Shown: positions 17,110 to 21,426 of the stretch, piece by piece
Position numbering within the stretch: position 1 is the first letter of the stretch
Layout of the letters: each line of letters begins with the position of its first letter
NCBI GenBank assembly: GCA_900128585.1
Contig: LT642357.1
Location: 1 to 21,426, forward strand
DNA: 21,426 nucleotides
From: Stramenopiles sp. TOSAG23-3
Taxonomy: Eukaryota; Sar
Direction of reading: 5' to 3'
The notes under the pieces: generated by a model
What the model was told of the DNA's origin: nothing
The model's database searches: none
Seen by the model: only the letters and a program-made list of their open reading frames with translations
Position numbers and translations under genes: made by a program

Positions 17110-17209
17110 TTCATGTGGACAAATATTTAATAAGTTTCAGAGCTTCGTCTTTCTTCAAAAGCAAACAAAAAGATTTTTACCTACTAAATACGTTGTATAC
17201 TAAGCGGAA

Positions 17210-18928
17210 ATGGAACCTCTCGAAGAACCTTTCCTGCTAGGCGACAATGCGAACGTTTACCCCAGTGACGAAGAAACAGTCAGCAGCATAACAGCGGCTG
17301 GTTCAGGATTTCACGAAGAGAATATTTCACAATCTCTGCAGACTCTTATACGATCTAATCAAACATTTCATGAAGACGCTCTTGAGGAAAGTATGCAAAA
17401 GAACAAATCCTTGCTGTTATCACGAGCGTTACGATCTAGTAAATATCTCAGTGACGTCCAGAGTGAAACAACACGAGGGTGTTGTGTTTCGCCGGAATTT
17501 GAGCACAGGCAGCAATGGAAATTGCGCAAAGATGGAGTTACATACGAAAACACGGGAATGTACGAAGACAGAAGGGCTCGCTGGATGGACATTTTCTTCG
17601 ACCTGATACTTGCTGGTCTGAGTTTACGGTGTGCCGAGTTGAGCTTGAGAAGCCAGCGCGAGCCTGAATACGATATACACAAACATTGGCTGTTCATGAT
17701 TGCGTCTTACGGGAGCTGTATCGCTGTTTGGGCCCAAGTGACAAACCATCGAAATCGGTATCATTTGAAGAGAACGTCTTGGCTGAATACAGTTATTATT
17801 GCCATATTTATTGCTATGCTAGCATTTGAAATTAATGCCATGGAATATTGTGTAAAGAGCCTCATGTGCACGGCTTCAACGATAGATATTTTACGCGGCT
17901 GTAAAATTGTATTTCTGGCAAATGCATTGAAGTTTTTATTTTGTGGAATGATTTCCTTTTATATCGCAAAAACCGACACTTTGATGCACAAATTTAACTT
18001 CTTAAACGGACTGGTTATGCTTTTCGTTTCATTTTCATTCCTCGTTTTATATTTTATATACGACGGGAGTGAACGTTGTGCGCAACTTTGGGCAGTGCTG
18101 AGTTTGACACCTTTGATTGCAATCCCGCTGGGTTCAAGGTTTATACCGGGAATAAATGAAGTGTATCAACCATTGAATACGCACTATTTTCTTGAACGAT
18201 TGGGTCTACTGATTATTTCGCTCTTAGCAGTACTTATGGAGACCCTTTTTGCGCATTCATGTACCAATTCTCCGGGGCTGTGCGACAATTGGAACAATCG
18301 GACTGTATTTCGTTCCGAAGAACGAGATGATCACCACGGACGATCACTAGCACCATACATTAAATTGGGGGTTTGCCTTCTGTATGCGCTATTCATTAAA
18401 ATGAGCATCTTCAACATATACACTGCGTCTATTCTGGACGAGCAAGTATCACCATCGACGAAATACGATATCACAAACGATGCGCGCATATTTTCCGGTC
18501 TTATACTTGCTACAGGGATCGCAATTTTGTCCAACGAAATGAACCGAGATGCTTCAGTCTGTGAACTTGATAAGGGACGAAATATTAGCGATTTAAACGA
18601 GTTTGGTGAAATCATAGTGTCGTTCGCCATGACCTCTTTTCATTATGTAAACACATGGAGATCAAAAAAATGGACATGGTGGAAGACCATTATCTTCTGG
18701 TCAGAACGTATCTTGCTACAGGCGATCGGAAGGGTTTTAGCACATATGACCAAAGACGTCCCTCAGTCAATTAACCAGCTTGACCCACTTATATACGCCT
18801 CGCTTATGCTTGTTTCTTTTTACATAGAAAAACATTTTTTGAATCTTCCAACGAACCATGGAAAAGAGCAAGATGCACAGATTCTTGTTGAAATGATTCA
18901 AGCCGAGTGCGACGCGACCAAGAACTAA
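17210..18928 (+). CDS. LtrA-family (low temperature requirement A) membrane protein
   Basis: 572 residues; ATG with G at -3 and G at +4. An acidic cytosolic N-terminus (1-120) precedes the membrane domain. LtrA signatures: RWMDIFFDLILAGLSL (124-139), like the usual W-x-E-L-F-F-D-L, and HYFLERLGLLIISLL (325-339), like the H-x(2-3)-E-R-x-G-L motif. About ten to twelve hydrophobic segments follow, for instance 192-208, 231-252, 266-284, 330-347, 385-402, 427-441, 494-510 and 525-540. LtrA proteins are multi-pass membrane proteins named from a Listeria cold-growth mutant; transport activity is suspected but unproven. The loop at 349-382 (CTNSPGLCDN, then NNRTVF) has two cysteines and an N-glycosylation sequon, so it may be lumenal or extracellular. 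Eukaryotic members are patchy, so horizontal origin is possible, but base use matches the neighbours. Confidence 0.88.
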   Translation: MEPLEEPFLLGDNANVYPSDEETVSSITAAGSGFHEENISQSLQTLIRSNQTFHEDALEESMQKNKSLLLSRALRSSKYLSDVQSETTRGCCVSPEFEHRQQWKLRKDGVTYENTGMYEDRRARWMDIFFDLILAGLSLRCAELSLRSQREPEYDIHKHWLFMIASYGSCIAVWAQVTNHRNRYHLKRTSWLNTVIIAIFIAMLAFEINAMEYCVKSLMCTASTIDILRGCKIVFLANALKFLFCGMISFYIAKTDTLMHKFNFLNGLVMLFVSFSFLVLYFIYDGSERCAQLWAVLSLTPLIAIPLGSRFIPGINEVYQPLNTHYFLERLGLLIISLLAVLMETLFAHSCTNSPGLCDNWNNRTVFRSEERDDHHGRSLAPYIKLGVCLLYALFIKMSIFNIYTASILDEQVSPSTKYDITNDARIFSGLILATGIAILSNEMNRDASVCELDKGRNISDLNEFGEIIVSFAMTSFHYVNTWRSKKWTWWKTIIFWSERILLQAIGRVLAHMTKDVPQSINQLDPLIYASLMLVSFYIEKHFLNLPTNHGKEQDAQILVEMIQAECDATKN

Positions 18929-18973
18929 TTTCCCCAGAGAGAGTGTTAAATTTAATTTAAAATTATTATCTAA

Positions 18974-18979
18974 AATAAA
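18974..18979 (+). terminator. Poly(A) signal AATAAA of the LtrA gene
   Basis: Canonical hexamer 45 nt after the stop, within AAATAAAACC, the same context as after the TPR gene. Confidence 0.5.
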
Positions 18980-19145
18980 ACCCCTTCATTACTTACTATA
19001 TAGAGAGTAAGACTGAATGGAGGATTGTGTAACATAAATTTGAGATTTTTTTATTATCATAATGTTGGACATTGCACCGCCGATCGAAAATATCACAAAC
19101 GACCCTCCCCCGACATCTCAACCCACAGATAACAACCTCTTGACC

Positions 19146-19223
19146 GATTTACAAGACAGATAACGAGCACCTCAAAAACAATTAAGCCGCTGCTTGGAAG
19201 ATCGTACAAGGATTGATTTATCT
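19146..19223 (+). repeat. 78-nt dispersed repeat, copy B
   Basis: About 85% identical, ungapped, to 11608-11685. It is preceded at 19125 by a second ACAGATAAC similar to one inside the repeat, so the unit may extend left. The AACAGCC repeat begins 51 nt downstream. Confidence 0.8.
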
Positions 19224-19274
19224 CTGAGTGAGATATCGGACCAAGTTAGGATTAGGGTATGAGGACGCTAAATT

Positions 19275-19314
19275 TAATTATACTTATAAATAACAGCCAA
19301 TTTTCTTGTTTTTA
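19275..19314 (-). repeat. Copy 4 of spacer repeat
   Basis: TAATTATACTTATAAATAAC, then AGCCAATTTTCTTGTTTTTA and a final A on the plus strand. Same orientation as copy 3. It can pair with copy 5, 24 nt downstream, as the arms of an imperfect foldback. Confidence 0.75.
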
Positions 19315-19337
19315 ATGTTGGACAAAAGAGCAGATTA

Positions 19338-19384
19338 AAATTACTTAAATAAAAACAAAAACTTGGCTGTTATTTAAGTAATTT
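19338..19384 (+). repeat. Copy 5 of spacer repeat; perfect 14-bp stem-loop
   Basis: AAATTACTTAAATA (19338-19351) and TATTTAAGTAATTT (19371-19384) are perfect inverted repeats around a 19-nt loop that carries TTGGCTGT. This is the only copy with both arms. The right arm matches the tail of copy 1, so the complete family member may be a small foldback element. Confidence 0.8.
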
Positions 19385-19413
19385 ATCTTCATGTAACCCC
19401 GCGAAAATGAGAA

Positions 19414-19437
19414 GTAACAGCCAATTTTTTGTTTTTA
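19414..19437 (-). repeat. Copy 6 of spacer repeat, in FKBP 3' UTR
   Basis: TAACAGCCAATTTTTTGTTT then TTA on the plus strand. It starts about 4 nt after the stop codon of the FKBP gene, reading in GGCTGTT sense on that transcript. It lacks the AAGTAATT arm, as does copy 2. Confidence 0.7.
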
Positions 19438-19441
19438 CATA

Positions 19442-21157
19442 TTAGTTCGCCCCGTAACTGGCACCATAGGTTCCACCCCCAGTTGCTTCTTTCCCACCAC
19501 TGCCAACTTTTGATTCTCCTGCTAGACCTTGGTGTTCGTACGCTTCATCTGCGTCTGCATAATAGCTTCGGATAAATTGTATGTCAAAAACAATGACTGC
19601 GCCTGGCGGAATCACAGGCGGATGCCCCCTGTCACCGTAAGTAACACCGGGTTCCATGGTGCAGACAGACCGCTGCCCAAAGGTCATCGCTCTAATAGCA
19701 TTCTCCCAACCGGGAACAACTTGGCTGGCGCCTAACTTGAATTCGAATGCTCGCCCTCGTTCCCGAGAATCCTCGAATGGTTTTTCCGAACCTTCCAACG
19801 TTGCGGTGTAGTGAACGCGCACGATTTGCCCAAAAAATGGGCTATTGATACCATCCCCGTCAAACTTGTTTGTCATCGTAATGCCTGTGAGATCCGGTTT
19901 GTCGTCATCGTCCGACAGTGCATCCGACTCTTCTTCATCTCTCAACTCTGCAAGGCGCTGCTCTGCATCAAATTCGTCCTCGTCACTTTCGCTTTCTGAA
20001 ATGGATTCTTTTGAGAACTCGTCATCACTCTCGTCATCCTCGCTGTCCATGCCTGCGTCTTCGCGAAACTTTTCCACTGCGGCAAGCAGTTTCCGTTTGC
20101 TTGCTAAGTCAAAACCCATCGCATCGATGTCTTCCGCCATTATCGCCAAAACTGCTTCCATATCGTCAAACCCGTCCTCTATAAGTATGTCTTCATAATC
20201 AAGTAGATTTTCATCTTCTAAAAAGTCACGAAGCTGCTGCTTCTTGACAGCCTCCATGTCCTCCATGTTCAACTCGGCATTCCGTTCGCTATATTTTGTC
20301 ATGGCAGTTTCTGGCCTCTCCTGGTCTGAATCCGAGCCCGAATCTTCATTAAACTTTGCTCCGAAATTGCTACTATCTCCCGTCATTGGGCGACTACCCT
20401 CGCTCTTGCCAGTTTGTGGTCTGGCTCCATCGCTTTCAAGAGCGGTGCTGGGGCGTTCACTGCCCAGCGCACTGCCTGGTGGGGTTTCGGCGGCCGCCTG
20501 GGCTTGCTGCTGCTGCTGCTTCTGTTCGTCTATAGAATTTGTCTCGTCATAAAATTTGCTTTCGACACCGTACTGATCTTGTTCCGCGGCACGAAAGAGC
20601 TCATCGACGATCTGTTGGCTACGCGGTGTCAAGGGCATTTCGGCATTTCCAAGTATTTTCGGTTTTTCCCAGTGAGATTCTTGCGTCCGGCTGTTGAAAT
20701 AGAAGTAACGGTTGCTAGCCTGGTCGTAGCAGCGCTCATATTGCGCAATCACCATTTGCCTGACATGCTGCAGGGCTCGTCTAGCACGGAACATCCCTTG
20801 TATTTTACGCGCAGCTTCATCTTCGGTCATTTCGTTGGCAGTTTTCCATTTTCCATTTTGTTTTTTGTACACCATCAACTCTCGTGAGCGGGGACTCAAA
20901 ACGTTGACCGCCCCGGCGTGCCTCATGAAGGACGGCTGCTCCCAACTGCTTGAACCGGTCTTACTGTTAAAATAAAAATAAGTTCCTGTGCTTTCATCAT
21001 AAACCAGCTCATACGTATCGTGAATCTTCTCCCTGATCTTCTTCTTTGCTTTCCACGTTCTATAGAGACCATTTTGTATCCTTGTCGCCGCGAGGTCTTG
21101 AGACGGCATATCGTCCGTTTTGGTTTCAACCTTTGCCTCTTCCTCACCCGCTGACAT
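19442..21157 (-). CDS. IQ-WW-IQ-WW-SAM-FKBP multidomain peptidyl-prolyl isomerase
   Basis: 571 residues; ATG with G at -3. Domains: IQ motif (24-40), WW-like (48-77), IQ (115-133), WW-like (139-168), Q-rich linker (209-225), four RPxT/S motifs (235-284), SAM-like domain (about 307-365: FLEDENLLDYEDILIEDG, DIDAMGFDLASKRKLLAAV), acidic stretch (370-420), and a C-terminal FKBP domain (about 435-530). IQ, WW and the sequel L(S/T)PRS (87-90, 176-179) form a duplicated module. Both WW units have Tyr in place of the first Trp (49, 140) but keep the second (72, 163). The FKBP pocket is intact by comparison with FKBP12: Tyr450, Phe461, Phe471, Trp484, Tyr507, His512 and Phe524; the usual Asp37 position is Glu462. 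It should isomerise prolyl bonds; IQ motifs suggest calmodulin or myosin light chain binding. Cellular site unknown. Confidence 0.93.
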   Translation of the reverse strand: MSAGEEEAKVETKTDDMPSQDLAATRIQNGLYRTWKAKKKIREKIHDTYELVYDESTGTYFYFNSKTGSSSWEQPSFMRHAGAVNVLSPRSRELMVYKKQNGKWKTANEMTEDEAARKIQGMFRARRALQHVRQMVIAQYERCYDQASNRYFYFNSRTQESHWEKPKILGNAEMPLTPRSQQIVDELFRAAEQDQYGVESKFYDETNSIDEQKQQQQQAQAAAETPPGSALGSERPSTALESDGARPQTGKSEGSRPMTGDSSNFGAKFNEDSGSDSDQERPETAMTKYSERNAELNMEDMEAVKKQQLRDFLEDENLLDYEDILIEDGFDDMEAVLAIMAEDIDAMGFDLASKRKLLAAVEKFREDAGMDSEDDESDDEFSKESISESESDEDEFDAEQRLAELRDEEESDALSDDDDKPDLTGITMTNKFDGDGINSPFFGQIVRVHYTATLEGSEKPFEDSRERGRAFEFKLGASQVVPGWENAIRAMTFGQRSVCTMEPGVTYGDRGHPPVIPPGAVIVFDIQFIRSYYADADEAYEHQGLAGESKVGSGGKEATGGGTYGASYGAN

Positions 21158-21426
21158 TGCGCCTGTGTCTTTTCCACCAGTAAGCGTACGGTTGGAAAAT
21201 GCAAGAACCAGATGATCACTAGGTTATTCGTTTTACCAACACGGGATAACAAACCGTCAATCTCTCTTTCTCTCTCTTTCTCTTTCTTTCTTTCTCTTTC
21301 TACAAACAATGTAGCAAATACAATGGAACACTTGAAATTATACTTACTATTGCTGGCATGAAATTCTCTCTTTTTTCTCTCCTCTTTTTTTTCTACTTCT
21401 TTCTTTGTCTTTCTTCTTCTTTTTTT
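21158..21426. promoter_or_regulatory. Upstream region of the FKBP gene, pyrimidine-rich
   Basis: Non-coding DNA before the ATG at 21157. A 41-nt unbroken homopyrimidine run (21261-21301) and a second T/C-rich stretch (21365-21426) dominate. The window ends in T/C simple sequence, consistent with an assembly break in low complexity. A basic frame across 20923-21309 on the minus strand is a composition artefact of the GA tract. Confidence 0.6.
21275..21301. repeat. Homopyrimidine mirror repeat (H-DNA capable)
   Basis: Perfect 27-nt mirror symmetry centred on 21288 inside the 41-nt T/C run. Homopurine-homopyrimidine mirror repeats can form intramolecular triplexes. It sits about 120-145 nt upstream of the FKBP ATG. 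Slippage of a TTTC microsatellite is the simplest origin. Confidence 0.7.

Larger units (their letters stand above)
15813..17209. promoter_or_regulatory. Long divergent spacer between SulP and LtrA genes
   Basis: 1397 nt, the longest gene-free stretch, very AT-rich, holding both promoters. Contents: TAACGTCA (CRE-like, 15982-15989) on the SulP side and a perfect TGACGTCA on the LtrA side (17102-17109); a 16-bp perfect palindrome overlapping a 10-bp one (16200-16222); a TTGCA pentanucleotide array (16345-16379); AGTTATC-ACA-GATAACT (16421-16437); and A/T tracts around 16943-16978. No credible coding frame or RNA gene was seen. Confidence 0.6.
18929..19441. other. Convergent spacer, LtrA and FKBP genes
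   Basis: 513 nt tail-to-tail, the most repeat-rich spacer: AATAAA at 18974-18979, the 78-nt repeat copy B (19146-19223), then three AACAGCC copies in alternating orientation (19275-19314, 19338-19384 and 19414-19437). The last begins about 4 nt past the FKBP stop, so it lies in that gene's 3' UTR. No coding frame was seen. Confidence 0.7.

Noticed and set aside
20923-21309. 128-codon Arg/Glu/Lys-rich minus-strand frame
   Set aside because: Made by the GA microsatellite and the alternate register of the FKBP N-terminus.
1-21426. Mobile element genes, viral genes, CRISPR or toxin-antitoxin systems
   Set aside because: No transposase, reverse transcriptase, integrase, capsid, Cas or toxin signatures in any plausible frame.

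Overview
This looks like a gene-dense nuclear segment from a free-living unicellular eukaryote. The genes have eukaryote-only architectures (SulP-STAS-CNB, IQ-WW-SAM-FKBP, a giant TPR protein). They use the standard genetic code with TAA, TAG and TGA stops, and most have a purine at -3 of the ATG. Introns are almost absent, and intergenic DNA is much more AT-rich than coding DNA. Two downstream regions carry an AATAAA-type poly(A) signal. I cannot place the organism. A stramenopile or other flagellated protist would fit, on inference only.

Layout: a large TPR gene (+) occupies about 310-6430. It is split near 1376-1422 by an apparent frameshift, best read as one short intron or an indel. Next come a DUF829/TMEM53-like hydrolase (-, 6809-7651), an LRR protein with basic tails (-, 8287-9990), a small ankyrin plus membrane protein (+, 10757-11572), a SulP anion transporter fused to STAS, cyclic-nucleotide-fold and EF-hand-like regions (-, 11967-15812), an LtrA-family membrane protein (+, 17210-18928), and an IQ-WW-IQ-WW-SAM-FKBP protein (-, 19442-21157). 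Every convergent gene pair (three) has a tail-to-tail spacer carrying a recurring short repeat built on AACAGCCAATTTT. Two of these spacers also share a second, 78-nt repeat.

There is no operon-like logic. The genes look like independent housekeeping, membrane and cytoskeletal genes. Several proteins (TPR, LRR, IQ/WW/FKBP with RPxT motifs) would suit a ciliary or cytoskeletal setting, but that is inference. The first 79 bases are a perfect inverted copy of 1336-1414, which may be an assembly or amplification chimera at a contig edge. The most distinctive items are the two multi-domain fusions (11967-15812 and 19442-21157), the repeat family confined to convergent spacers, and the edge inverted repeat. 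I saw no CRISPR array, no recognisable tRNA or rRNA, and no intact transposon.
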